Positions 8,094-16,550 of a stretch of 64,000 nucleotides of DNA are shown piece by piece (position 1 is the stretch's first letter; each line of letters begins with the position of its first letter). A model generated the notes under the pieces. That model did no database searches. It had not been told where the DNA came from and was given only the letters and a program-made list of their open reading frames with translations. Made by a program: the position numbers and the translations under genes. The stretch is from positions 1 through 64,000 of the forward strand of contig NZ_JASZYF010000020.1 of the NCBI RefSeq assembly GCF_030317115.1. The letters run 5' to 3'. Origin of the DNA: Variovorax gracilis. Lineage in GTDB: Bacteria; Pseudomonadota; Gammaproteobacteria; Burkholderiales; Burkholderiaceae_C.

Positions 8094-9343
8094 TGACTAA
8101 GGAATGGAAAGGCCCGCTTGCCGGGCTGCGCGTGGTCGAACTCGCGCATGTGATGGCCGGCCCGGTCGGCGGCCTCTTGCTGGCCGACATGGGTGCTGAC
8201 GTCGTCAAGGTCGAGAAGCTGCCCGGAGGGGATGACACACGGCGCACCGTCCCGCCGGAAGTCAACGGCGAGTCGGCCTCTTTCATGATCCTGAACCGCA
8301 ACAAGCGCGGCATCGCGGTCGATCTCAAGAGCGCCGAGGGCAAGGCCCTGGTCAAGCGGATGATCGACACGGCCGACATCGTGTTGGAGAACTACCGCCC
8401 GGGCACCATGGAGAAGATGGGTCTCGCCTTCGACTCGTTGCGCGAGACCAATCCCGGCCTGGTGTATTGCAAGATCACCGGCTTCGGAATCACCGGGCCC
8501 TATGCCCAACGCGCGGGCTACGACCTGATCTCGCAGGGGATGTCGGGCCTGATGGGACTCACCGGCGAAGGCCCCGGCCGCCCTCCCGTCAAGGTCGGTG
8601 TACCGGTAGGCGACGTCACAGCCGGCATCCTCGCCGCGACCGGCATCCTGGCTGCCTATATCGAGCGCTTGCGTACTGGCGAGGGTCAGTATGTCGACAC
8701 CTCCTTGCTCGAAGCTTCGCTGGTGCACACGTACTGGCCTGCGGCCATGGCTTTCGCGACCGGGCGGTCCGCCGCACCCATGGGTTCGGCTCACCCGGTG
8801 GCGGCGCCGTATCAGGCCTTCCCCACGCAAGACGGTTGGCTGAATATCGGCGCGATGAGCCAGGCCACCTGGGTCGGCACCTGCAATGCGCTCGGCCTCC
8901 CCGGCATGGCGACCGATCCCATGTTCGCGACCAATGGTGCGCGCATGAAGAATCTTGAGCTCCTCGTCGAGACGATGTCCGGTGTCCTTCGCACACGCAG
9001 CACGGACAGCTGGGTCGAGGCGTTCGAGCAGGCTGGCGTACCAGCAGGCCCGGTCAAGCACATGAAGCAGGTCCTGGACGATCCGCAGACGCGCGCGCGC
9101 GACATGGTGATCCGTGTCGACCATCCGGTTGCCGGCGAGGTGGACGCCTTGGGCCTCCCGATCAAGTTCTCGCATGGCAACGGCGTGACCCGCCGCGGCG
9201 CCCCGCTCTATGGACAGCACACGGCAGAGGTCATGCGCGAACTGGGCTATGCCGAGGCCGAGATTCAGCGGCTGGCCGAGGCCGGCACGGTTCACGTCCA
9301 TCCGGAACTGCAAGACGCCATTCAACTACTGGAGACCCCATGA
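8093..9343 (+). CDS. CaiB/BaiF (family III) CoA-transferase
   Basis: Family III CoA-transferase of 416 residues that moves CoA between carboxylic acids. ATG 8093 shares its A with the upstream stop. The N-terminal GLRVVELAHVMAGPVGG and NRNKRGIAVDLKS motifs are typical. The catalytic aspartate is D174 in VPVGDVTAG. With the crotonase before it and the TctC-type binding protein after it (ATGA overlap at 9340), it forms an uptake-and-activation unit for an unidentified carboxylic acid. The LysR gene at 6253-7194 is the likely regulator. Confidence 0.9.
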   Translation: MTKEWKGPLAGLRVVELAHVMAGPVGGLLLADMGADVVKVEKLPGGDDTRRTVPPEVNGESASFMILNRNKRGIAVDLKSAEGKALVKRMIDTADIVLENYRPGTMEKMGLAFDSLRETNPGLVYCKITGFGITGPYAQRAGYDLISQGMSGLMGLTGEGPGRPPVKVGVPVGDVTAGILAATGILAAYIERLRTGEGQYVDTSLLEASLVHTYWPAAMAFATGRSAAPMGSAHPVAAPYQAFPTQDGWLNIGAMSQATWVGTCNALGLPGMATDPMFATNGARMKNLELLVETMSGVLRTRSTDSWVEAFEQAGVPAGPVKHMKQVLDDPQTRARDMVIRVDHPVAGEVDALGLPIKFSHGNGVTRRGAPLYGQHTAEVMRELGYAEAEIQRLAEAGTVHVHPELQDAIQLLETP

Positions 9344-10314
9344 TCTCTTCGACACTTTCCAGGCTCGCCATCGCGGCGCTCGCAGCAGGCGCGAGCGCCA
9401 CCGCGCTTCCTGCCCATTCGGCATGGCCCGACAAGCCGATCCGTCTGGTCGTGCCGTCGTCCCCTGGCGGCAGCGCCGACGCGATCGCGCGCCTCGTGGG
9501 AGACCGCCTTTCGCGAGCGATGGGTCAGCCTGTGCTGATCGACAACAAGGGCGGCGGTGGCGGCAACATCGCCACGGAAGCCGTCGTGCGGTCCCCGGCA
9601 GACGGCTACACGCTGCTGTTGACGGGGAACAACCATCCATTGAATGTCTCCCTGTTCGCCAAGCCGCCCTACAAGCTCGACGACTTCGCGTCGGTCATCG
9701 AACTGACTCGCGGCCCTTCGATCTTCGTCGCCGCGCCGAATGCGCCGTTCAGCACCCTGCGGGAACTGATCGACAAGAGCAAGGCTTCACCCGGAAGCAT
9801 CGCCTACGGCAGTCCTGGCATCGGGCTTCCCAGCCACATTGCGTTCGAGATGTTCCAGCGAACCGCCGACGTTACCCTGGCGCACGCGCCGTACAAGGGG
9901 TCCGGTCCGTCTCTGGCCGACGCAATGGGCGGTCAGATCCCTGTGGTGTCAGCCACGTTGGGCGCCGCGCTTCCCCACGTCAAGGCGGGGAAGCTGAAAG
10001 CGCTTGCGGTCACTTCCGAGAAGCGCTGGCCCACGCTGCCCGATGTGCCCACCGTCACGGAGGTGATCGGCAAACCCTTTGTGCACCTGACCTGGCTCGG
10101 GATCCTGGCGCCGAAGGGAACGCCTGCGCCGATCCTGGCGCAGCTCAACGCCGAGTTGAACAAGGTGATCTCGGACCCGGCGGTCAAGACGGCCATCGAT
10201 GGCATGGGAACGACCGCGGTTGGTGGCACCGCGCTTGCCTTTCAGAAAGTGATCGACGACGAAGCCGTGGCGTCAAAGGCTTTGGTTCAAAGCGCCAAGC
10301 TGCGAGCCGATTGA
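9340..10314 (+). CDS. Tripartite tricarboxylate transporter substrate-binding protein (TctC/Bug)
   Basis: Periplasmic binding protein of the Bug/TctC family, 324 residues, with a signal peptide ending near ALPAHSAW (about residue 28). The family core is seen: WPDKPIRLVVPSSPGGSADA, then DNKGGGGGNIATEAV and PADGYTLLL near residues 75-95, and the C-terminal GILAPKGTPAPILAQLN. Family members bind carboxylates through two water-mediated loops. ATG overlaps the CoA-transferase stop by 4 bp, so synthesis is coupled to the enzyme. No TctA/TctB membrane partners are present in the window. Confidence 0.9.
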   Translation: MISSTLSRLAIAALAAGASATALPAHSAWPDKPIRLVVPSSPGGSADAIARLVGDRLSRAMGQPVLIDNKGGGGGNIATEAVVRSPADGYTLLLTGNNHPLNVSLFAKPPYKLDDFASVIELTRGPSIFVAAPNAPFSTLRELIDKSKASPGSIAYGSPGIGLPSHIAFEMFQRTADVTLAHAPYKGSGPSLADAMGGQIPVVSATLGAALPHVKAGKLKALAVTSEKRWPTLPDVPTVTEVIGKPFVHLTWLGILAPKGTPAPILAQLNAELNKVISDPAVKTAIDGMGTTAVGGTALAFQKVIDDEAVASKALVQSAKLRAD

Positions 10315-10400
10315 CATCATGAAGATCCCCTCACTCAGGGAAGCGTCAACCGGGCCGGCCTCGGTCGGGCTTGCGGTGGATGCCTGATGCGAAGCGATCC

Positions 10401-11585
10401 ATGACCATCGCCGCATCCCTGGCGCACGCCGCCTCCATCGAGGACCTGCGGCTCATCGCTTCGCGCAAGCTGCCGCGCATGGTCTTCGACTACATCGATG
10501 GAGCCTCTGGCTCTGAAGCCACCGCTCGTCGAAACCGCGCAGGCTTCGATCGATTCCTGCTGCGCCCAGAGATCTTGGTCGACCTGTCGAAGCGCGATCC
10601 CGGCACAACCCTGTTTGGCGAGCGAGTCGCGCTCCCGATGGTGATCGGTCCGACCGGCATGAATGGCGCGTACTGGGCACAGGGCGACCTGTGCCTGGCG
10701 CGCGCCGCGCGGCAAGAAAACATTCCTTTTGTCATGAGCACGGCCGCCACTGTCGGTCTCGACCCCTTGGTTCAGGCCGCTGGACCGATGCGCTGGTTCC
10801 AGCTCTACATGCTCAGGGACCGCGGATTGGCGCAGGCGCTACTGGATCGCATCGACCACGCAGGGTTCAAGGTCCTGCAACTCACAGGCGACACCGCGGT
10901 TGCGGGTCGGCGCAATCGCGACATACGCAACGGCTTCACCCTGCCCTTTCGCTGGTCGCCACGCAAGCTGGCAGATACCGCCCGGCGACCGGGATGGGCG
11001 GTGCAAATGCTGCGCCACGGCTCCCCGACACTCCAGCTGTTCGCCGAGATCGTCGGCAACGTGCCGCAAGGTGCCACCATCTCTGAAGTGATGCAGCGCC
11101 AGATCAACGACGGCTTCACGTGGCGCGATCTGGACTGGCTGCGTGAGCGATGGCCAGGAAAGCTGGTCCTGAAAGGAGTGGCATCGGCCGAACATGCCAG
11201 GCTCGCGCTGGCTGCCGGCCTTGAGGGCGTGGTGGTTTCCAATCACGGAGGTCGGCAACTCGATGGCGCATCCTCGACGATCGAACAGTTGCCCTCGGTC
11301 GTCGACGCCGCGGCCGGGAGGCTGACGATCCTGATCGACAGCGGCTTCCGCCACGGGGCTGATATTGCAAAGGCCATCGCGCTCGGGGCTGACGCTGTCC
11401 AACTTGGACGCCCCACCTTGTTCGGGCTTGCTGCCGGCGGCGAGGCAGGCGCACGCCACGCCTTGCGCATCCTGGCCGCCGAGTTCGACTGCGAAATGGC
11501 CCTGAGCGGCGCGACACGCGTTCAGGACCTGAGGGGTCGGGTGCAAGGGAGAGAGCGCCTCCCGACGGATGGCTTCGAGCTTTAG
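10401..11585 (+). CDS. FMN-dependent alpha-hydroxy-acid dehydrogenase (LldD/mandelate dehydrogenase family)
   Basis: Oxidises an (S)-2-hydroxy acid such as lactate, glycolate or mandelate with FMN. Seen: MVFDYIDGASGSE near residues 27-39, GPTGMNGAYW for FMN binding, and the active-site signature SNHGGRQLDGA with catalytic H282. I use ATG 10401 (394 residues, MTIAASLAHAASIEDLRLIA); ATG 10380 in frame is an alternative and neither has a strong ribosome-binding site. It lies 86 bp after the binding-protein gene and probably ends that operon. Its last bases overlap the convergent gene at 11582. Confidence 0.88.
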   Translation: MTIAASLAHAASIEDLRLIASRKLPRMVFDYIDGASGSEATARRNRAGFDRFLLRPEILVDLSKRDPGTTLFGERVALPMVIGPTGMNGAYWAQGDLCLARAARQENIPFVMSTAATVGLDPLVQAAGPMRWFQLYMLRDRGLAQALLDRIDHAGFKVLQLTGDTAVAGRRNRDIRNGFTLPFRWSPRKLADTARRPGWAVQMLRHGSPTLQLFAEIVGNVPQGATISEVMQRQINDGFTWRDLDWLRERWPGKLVLKGVASAEHARLALAAGLEGVVVSNHGGRQLDGASSTIEQLPSVVDAAAGRLTILIDSGFRHGADIAKAIALGADAVQLGRPTLFGLAAGGEAGARHALRILAAEFDCEMALSGATRVQDLRGRVQGRERLPTDGFEL

Positions 11586-12073
11586 TCCACGGTCGTCTCG
11601 ATCACAAACTGCCCGCCTCCGATGGTCCGGAACGTGGATCTGTATGACTTGCCGGCAAGCGACGACGCGGTGCCCGCTGCGATCTTGTAGACGCCCTTTG
11701 CGCTTCCGGCAAAACCTGTCGCCTTGCCATCCACCATGGTCGTCGAGTTCTTGCCATCGGTCAGCAGGAAGATCGCCGACAGGCCCGGCTTGCGAATTGC
11801 GCCATTGCCAGCCAGGAGGATGGAATTGCCCTTTTCCGACTCCCAAACGGTCGAACCCGTCAAGATCGCGCCGTCGAACGGTCCACCCTGGATCTGACAA
11901 CTGTATTGGCCGAACGAAAAGGTGTGACCTTCGCGGTCGCCGACAGGTTCTTGCGGAGCCATGCCAATCCCTTGGCACGTTGCCTTGTACGTGACCGGGG
12001 CCTGCGCAAACGCAGAAAATGTCGTCGCCGCAATGAAGGCCGCCAGGCTGATCATCTGCAATGGGTAGTTCAT
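11582..12073 (-). CDS. Small secreted protein of unknown function
   Basis: 163 residues with a clear signal peptide (MNYPLQMISLAAFIAATTF, cleavage probably after SAFA). The mature part contains one probable disulfide pair (CQG near 33 and CQI near 59) and glycine/serine-rich strands, suggesting a small periplasmic beta-barrel-like fold. I do not recognise the family. It overlaps the end of the hydroxy-acid dehydrogenase gene by 4 bp tail to tail, and 188 bp without a gene separate it from the exporter gene upstream. Confidence 0.7.
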   Translation of the reverse strand: MNYPLQMISLAAFIAATTFSAFAQAPVTYKATCQGIGMAPQEPVGDREGHTFSFGQYSCQIQGGPFDGAILTGSTVWESEKGNSILLAGNGAIRKPGLSAIFLLTDGKNSTTMVDGKATGFAGSAKGVYKIAAGTASSLAGKSYRSTFRTIGGGQFVIETTVD

Positions 12074-12261
12074 GGTTGTTCCTTCTGCAAGGCCACATGA
12101 ACGCTGCGATTCAACGCGGCCTCAGACCGTCATTCAGCTTGCGCGCAGCACCGAACATCATCCGCTCAGCCAACGGCGGGTTCAACAAGAAGCCGGCAAC
12201 TGTCACTCCGGTGTTACGCCGCGAAACCGCCCAGCGGGACGGAGGCTGACGCCTGCATTGC

Positions 12262-13287
12262 TCACCCGAGTGCTCCGCCGCTCCAGTGCAGCCAAGCCGC
12301 CACGATCACGGCGAGGAAAATTGTTTCGCCAACCATCAGGGCGATGGGCTTCCACCCCACCGTTGCCAGCTCTTTCAACTGGGTCTTCATGCCGATCGCG
12401 GCGATCGCGGCAACGAGACACCATTGCGAAAGGTCCATGCCCGCTTGTGTGACCGCCTTGGGCACCCAGCCCGTGCTGTTGATCGCGACCAGTACCGCGA
12501 AGGCAACCGCGAACACGGGCAACAGCGGCGGACGCTTGCCCTCGACGGCGTTGCCTTGATGGGCTCGGGTCAGGAAGCCCGCGAACGCGATCACCGGCAG
12601 GAGCATCGTGACGCGCAGCAGCTTCACGAAGGTGGCGGCATCGCCGGTGGCGACGGACATGCCATAGCCGGCACCTACGACCTGGGCCACGTCATGGATG
12701 GTGCCGCCGAGGAAGATGCCAGCCTGTACCGGATCGAGGCCCAGCGCGCGCACGATCATCGGATAGACGATCATCGCCAGCGTCGACAGCGCGCTGACGC
12801 TGATCACGGTGAACAGAGTGGCGCGTTCCCGGATGGCATGGTTCGGCATGGCCGCTGAAAGCGCCATGGCCGCCGAGGCGCCGCAGATCGCGACGGAGCC
12901 GCCCGTGAGCAGGCCGAAGAAGCTGCGATACCCCATCAGCTTCGCCAACCCGATGCCCAGGCCGATGGTGAGCGCTACCGACGCCGCCACCATCAGCACC
13001 GGATGCCAGCCCATGGCCGCAATCTGGCCAGTGGTGATGCGCAAGCCCAACAGCGCCACGCCCAGGCGCAGCACCTGACGTGCTGTCCACTCGATGCCGG
13101 CAGTGCAGGGGCCGTTGGCGGACAGGAAGTTCATCGCCATGCCGAGCAGCAGCGCGAAGAGCATGACAGGCGCGCCATAGTGCTGCGACAGGAACGTGGC
13201 CGCCGCGGCCACGACGACACTGGCGAGGACGCCGGGGAACAACTGGCGTCCGAGCGTGGGCCAACCAGCCAAAGTCAATGCGGTCAT
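12262..13287 (-). CDS. YeiH-type putative sulfate exporter family membrane protein (UPF0324)
   Basis: Integral membrane protein with about ten hydrophobic segments and the family motifs AILLGM-like FALLLGMAMNF, LRLGVALLGLRIT, GGSVAICGASAAMA and FLGGTIHDVAQVVGAGY. I prefer ATG 13287 (341 residues, MTALTLAGWPTLGRQLFPGV), which matches the family's usual beginning; a longer start at 13350 would overlap the porin stop at 13322. Members of this family are annotated as sulfate or sulfite exporters, and some lie in taurine/sulfonate loci, but the substrate here is not known. It lies just downstream of the porin on the same strand. Confidence 0.8.
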   Translation of the reverse strand: MTALTLAGWPTLGRQLFPGVLASVVVAAAATFLSQHYGAPVMLFALLLGMAMNFLSANGPCTAGIEWTARQVLRLGVALLGLRITTGQIAAMGWHPVLMVAASVALTIGLGIGLAKLMGYRSFFGLLTGGSVAICGASAAMALSAAMPNHAIRERATLFTVISVSALSTLAMIVYPMIVRALGLDPVQAGIFLGGTIHDVAQVVGAGYGMSVATGDAATFVKLLRVTMLLPVIAFAGFLTRAHQGNAVEGKRPPLLPVFAVAFAVLVAINSTGWVPKAVTQAGMDLSQWCLVAAIAAIGMKTQLKELATVGWKPIALMVGETIFLAVIVAAWLHWSGGALG

Positions 13288-13321
13288 TGGGAATGCGCTT
13301 GCAACTGGGCGAAGGGTTCGA

Positions 13322-14548
13322 TCAGAAGGCGTGTCGGATGCCGACGTCATAGCCAGTCGACGACTGTGGCGTTGGCACCGACCCGTTGATCGCCTTCGTG
13401 AAGTAGGCGGGCCCGCCCACAGTCAGGTCGGCACCGTTCTTGTTGTCGATCCGTGCAACCGTCGCGTAGACGGCCGTACGCTTCGACAGGTTGTAGACAT
13501 AGCCGAGAGCGAACTTCTCGGACTTCGGGTCCGGAGACAGGCCAGGAGCAATCTGATTTGCGGCAGTGACGTTGTTGTACTTCACCTGGGTGTAGACGGC
13601 TCGAATCAGCCCGGGCCCGACCGGCACCGTCAAGCCGACCAGCGCGCCATTGGCCCCCGGGCTGGTGAAGCCAAGAGCGTTCGCGACCGGCGGGATGCCG
13701 GAGAAGTCTGTCTTCAGCTTGTTGTTCGAGTATTCGCCGAACAGCTTGATGACGCCGAAGTCGTACGTGGCGGCGACGTTCCAGATCTGGAGGTTGGTCG
13801 TCGTGCCCAGGAAGAACTGGTCTCCAATCGTGCTTCGACCTGCCGCCAATGCCACATCCAAGGGCCCCTTCGTGTAGCCGAAGCGACCGCCGACGTAGCG
13901 CCCGGCTCGCTGGCTGTTCGGTGCGTCGGGTGTCAAGACGCCCGGGTCGTACTTGATCGCTTCGTTGAAGCCGTACATGAACTGGCCATAGAAGCCGCCC
14001 AGGTCCGGTGGCAGGAAGTAGCCCACCGAGTTGGAAGCGCGAATGTAGTTGGGGTTCGCCTGGAATCCGTTGGCGGCCTGGCCTGGTGTGTTGAAACCAC
14101 TCGCGGTCGCAATCAGGTTGATGCCCACGCCATTGGAGGTGAACGGATCGGCCACGGCGTCGTTCCAGAAGGTGGGTGTGTAGTCCCTGCCGAGGCGGAT
14201 TTCGCCCAGCACGCCTGACAGGCTGATCGTCGAACGACGGTTGAAAGCAAGCCCGCCGCCAGGTGCGAAGCCGGTGCCGGTGTCGTTGAGCACTCCGGCT
14301 TCCAGCCAGAAGCTGGCAGCCGCACCGCCACCGAGATCCTCCGTGCCTCGAAAGCCCAGGCGGCTGCTGGCGTAGCCCCCACTGTTCTGGACCGTGCTGC
14401 TGGTGGTGACGCCGACGCCGAACGGAGTCTCCGCCATGTTCGAATAGCCGCTGACCGTGGCGTCGATGACGCCGAACATCGTGACGGAGGACTGAGCCGC
14501 GGCGCCACCGGCAGCGAGGACGGTCAAGGCGATCAAGGGTTTTCTCAT
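13322..14548 (-). CDS. Outer-membrane porin (Gram-negative OmpC-type, betaproteobacterial)
   Basis: Trimeric general porin, 408 residues from ATG 14548. The signal peptide MRKPLIALTVLAAGGAAAQ is followed by SSVTMFGVIDATVSGY, the standard first strand, then SSRLGFRGTEDLGGG and ASFWLEAG. It ends in aromatic F (GYDVGIRHAF), the beta-barrel assembly signal. The loop-3 region (about 135-165) is present. The 5' leader carries a 9-bp triplicated repeat that reaches into the ribosome-binding region. The open frame extends to 14635 but those residues are not porin-like. Confidence 0.93.
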   Translation of the reverse strand: MRKPLIALTVLAAGGAAAQSSVTMFGVIDATVSGYSNMAETPFGVGVTTSSTVQNSGGYASSRLGFRGTEDLGGGAAASFWLEAGVLNDTGTGFAPGGGLAFNRRSTISLSGVLGEIRLGRDYTPTFWNDAVADPFTSNGVGINLIATASGFNTPGQAANGFQANPNYIRASNSVGYFLPPDLGGFYGQFMYGFNEAIKYDPGVLTPDAPNSQRAGRYVGGRFGYTKGPLDVALAAGRSTIGDQFFLGTTTNLQIWNVAATYDFGVIKLFGEYSNNKLKTDFSGIPPVANALGFTSPGANGALVGLTVPVGPGLIRAVYTQVKYNNVTAANQIAPGLSPDPKSEKFALGYVYNLSKRTAVYATVARIDNKNGADLTVGGPAYFTKAINGSVPTPQSSTGYDVGIRHAF

Positions 14549-14556
14549 GGGCGTCT

Positions 14557-14583
14557 CTTCGTTACCTTCGTTATCTTCGTTAC
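14557..14583. repeat. Three tandem 9-bp repeats in porin 5' leader
   Basis: CTTCGTTAC-CTTCGTTAT-CTTCGTTAC on the + strand, i.e. GTAACGAAG units on the porin coding strand, 9-35 bp upstream of the porin ATG. The unit next to the gene ends in the GAAG that serves as the ribosome-binding site. Change in copy number would move the leader relative to the Shine-Dalgarno sequence. Confidence 0.8.
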
Positions 14584-14674
14584 TGAAAAGTGATGGGCGG
14601 TCAAATGGCCGCCCGAGGAATGCGCATGTCTGCATCCGGACGGCGTCGGACGCACGGGCGGTGGGCGCCTCGAC

Positions 14675-15421
14675 CTACATGGCCGTCTTGCCGCCATTGA
14701 CTGCCAAGATCTGCCCCGAGATGTACCTGGCGCGATCGGACGCCATGAAGACGATGGCGTCGGCGACCTCCTCGGCGGTGCCGATGCGGCCGGCAGGAAT
14801 CGCCGCGGCGACCGCCGCGATCTTTTCAACCCCTCCTGCGATGCGTTCCAGCATCCCGGTGTCGATGGGACCGGGAGCCACCGCGTTGACTCGCACGTTC
14901 GACCGGCCTGCCTCGAGTGCTGCTGACTTGGTCAGGCCCTCGATCGCGTGCTTGCTCGCGACGTACATCGGGTTCTGTGCGTTGCCGCGGCTCCCCATCG
15001 TGGAGGAAAGGTTGACCACGACGCCGTGCTTCTGCTGAAGCATCACGCGCAGTTCGTGCTTCATGCTGAGAAAGGTTCCCAGGACATTCGCGCCGAAGGT
15101 CGCCGAATAGGATTCGACGGTCTGGTCGACGATCGACCCGGGCGTTCCCTCGGTCCCGGCACTGTTGACGGCAACATCCAGCCGGCCATAGCGCGCAACG
15201 GTGCGGTCGACGAGTTGGCGCACCTCTTCCTCGCGGCTGACGTCGGCAGCTACGAACTCCGCCTCGGCGCCCATCTCGCGCAGTTCGGCAACGAGCGTGG
15301 CTCCGGCCGTGGCATTGCGACCGGAACATATCAACCGGGCGCCTTCGCGGGCGAATGCACGAGCGGTCGCGCGGCCAATTCCGGCGGTAGCGCCGGTCAC
15401 GAGAACTACAGTTTCAGTCAT
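14675..15421 (-). CDS. Short-chain dehydrogenase/reductase (SDR, FabG-like)
   Basis: 248-residue classical SDR. Cofactor motif TGATAGIG at 9-16, NSAG at 86-89, catalytic S139/S140 (NLSSTMG), Y153 and K157 (YVASK), and the C-terminal GRIGTAEEVADAIVFMAS and ISGQILAVNGG. SGRN after the second strand suggests NADP preference (inference). It starts 3 bp downstream of the BKACE gene's stop on the same strand, so the two form an operon. It may make or reduce the 3-oxo acid that BKACE cleaves. Confidence 0.9.
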   Translation of the reverse strand: MTETVVLVTGATAGIGRATARAFAREGARLICSGRNATAGATLVAELREMGAEAEFVAADVSREEEVRQLVDRTVARYGRLDVAVNSAGTEGTPGSIVDQTVESYSATFGANVLGTFLSMKHELRVMLQQKHGVVVNLSSTMGSRGNAQNPMYVASKHAIEGLTKSAALEAGRSNVRVNAVAPGPIDTGMLERIAGGVEKIAAVAAAIPAGRIGTAEEVADAIVFMASDRARYISGQILAVNGGKTAM

Positions 15422-15424
15422 GGA

Positions 15425-16360
15425 TCAGAACGCGACCGCGTGTTTGCCTTTGAGTTGCAGCATCTCGCGCGCTTGCGCGGGGGTTGCGACTTCCAGGTTC
15501 ATCGATTTCAGCATCGAGACGATGCGCTGCACTTGCTGGGCGTTGCTCCTCGCGAGGCGCCTGGGCCCGTCCCACAGCGAGTCCTCGAGCCCGACGCGAA
15601 CGTTCCCTCCCATCGAAGCGGCCATGGCAGCCAGCGCAATCTGGCTGCGCCCGGCGCCGAGGACCGACCAGTAGTAGTCCTGGCCGAACAGGCGCTCGGC
15701 GGTCCTGCGCATGTGCATCAGGTCGTCGGGGTGCGTGCCGATTCCGCCCAGCAGTCCGAAGACGGACTGAATGAAGAATGGCGGCTTGAGGATGCCGCGG
15801 TCGATGAAATGCGCCGCCGTGTAGAGGTGACTGGTGTCATAGCACTCGATCTCGAACCGGGTGCCGCTCGCCGCGCAGGATTCGAGGATGTAGCGGATCT
15901 CCTTGAAGGTATTCCGGAACACGCGGTCTTCCGAGCCCTCGAGGTAGGGCCGCTCCCACTCGTACTTGAATTCCTTGTGGCGGCCCAGCATGGGATACAG
16001 GCCGAAGTTCATCGATCCCATGTTCAGCGACGCCACCTCGGGCTTGAGCTGCAATGCGGGCTGCAGGCGCTCCTCCACCAGCATGTTCGGAGCACCGCCC
16101 GTCGTGAGGTTGACCACCACGTCCGAGTGCTGCGCGATGACCGGAAGAAAGGTCCTGAACAGCGCCGGGTCCTGCGAGGGCTGGCCGGTCTCGGGATTGC
16201 GCGCGTGCAGATGAACGATGGCCGCGCCCGCTTCCGCGGCTGCAATCGCCTCGCGGGCGATCTCGTCCGCCGTGATCGGCAGGTACGGCGACATGCTCGG
16301 CGTATGGATCGCTCCGGTCACCGCACACGTCACGATGACCTTGCTTTGGGGTGCTGCCAT
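15425..16360 (-). CDS. Beta-keto acid cleavage enzyme (BKACE, DUF849 family)
   Basis: BKACE enzymes react a beta-keto acid with acetyl-CoA, giving acetoacetate and a shortened acyl-CoA, in a zinc-bound TIM barrel. ATG 16360 (MAAPQSKVIVTCAVTGAIHT, 311 residues) is chosen because GAGGAAAC lies about 9 bp upstream; an in-frame start at 16390 adds ten residues. Zinc ligands are in IVHLHARN (H50, H52 from this start); SLNMGSMNFG and VRVGLEDSLW are family motifs. It is only distantly like the two other BKACE genes at 20.8 and 23.1 kb. The founding member is the 3-keto-5-aminohexanoate cleavage enzyme; the substrate here is unknown. Confidence 0.9.
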   Translation of the reverse strand: MAAPQSKVIVTCAVTGAIHTPSMSPYLPITADEIAREAIAAAEAGAAIVHLHARNPETGQPSQDPALFRTFLPVIAQHSDVVVNLTTGGAPNMLVEERLQPALQLKPEVASLNMGSMNFGLYPMLGRHKEFKYEWERPYLEGSEDRVFRNTFKEIRYILESCAASGTRFEIECYDTSHLYTAAHFIDRGILKPPFFIQSVFGLLGGIGTHPDDLMHMRRTAERLFGQDYYWSVLGAGRSQIALAAMAASMGGNVRVGLEDSLWDGPRRLARSNAQQVQRIVSMLKSMNLEVATPAQAREMLQLKGKHAVAF

Positions 16361-16550
16361 GGCAGATGTTTCCTCGGTAGCTTGATTCAAATGGAATGAA
16401 TCAAGCGACGGGCGTTGCCTGATTTCCTGGAATCAAGTATCCAGCGACGCAAGCCTTGGCGCTTGCTCCTTGGGGACGCGGACTTGTCGATCTGAGACAG
16501 TTCCGGGTCGCCGCCGCCAGGACCGCCGCGAACTGGAAACCGCCAACCGA

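Noticed and set aside
14948..16399. Rightward 483-codon open frame over the SDR and BKACE genes
   Set aside because: Spans two well-supported opposite-strand genes and the gap between them; no domain seen.
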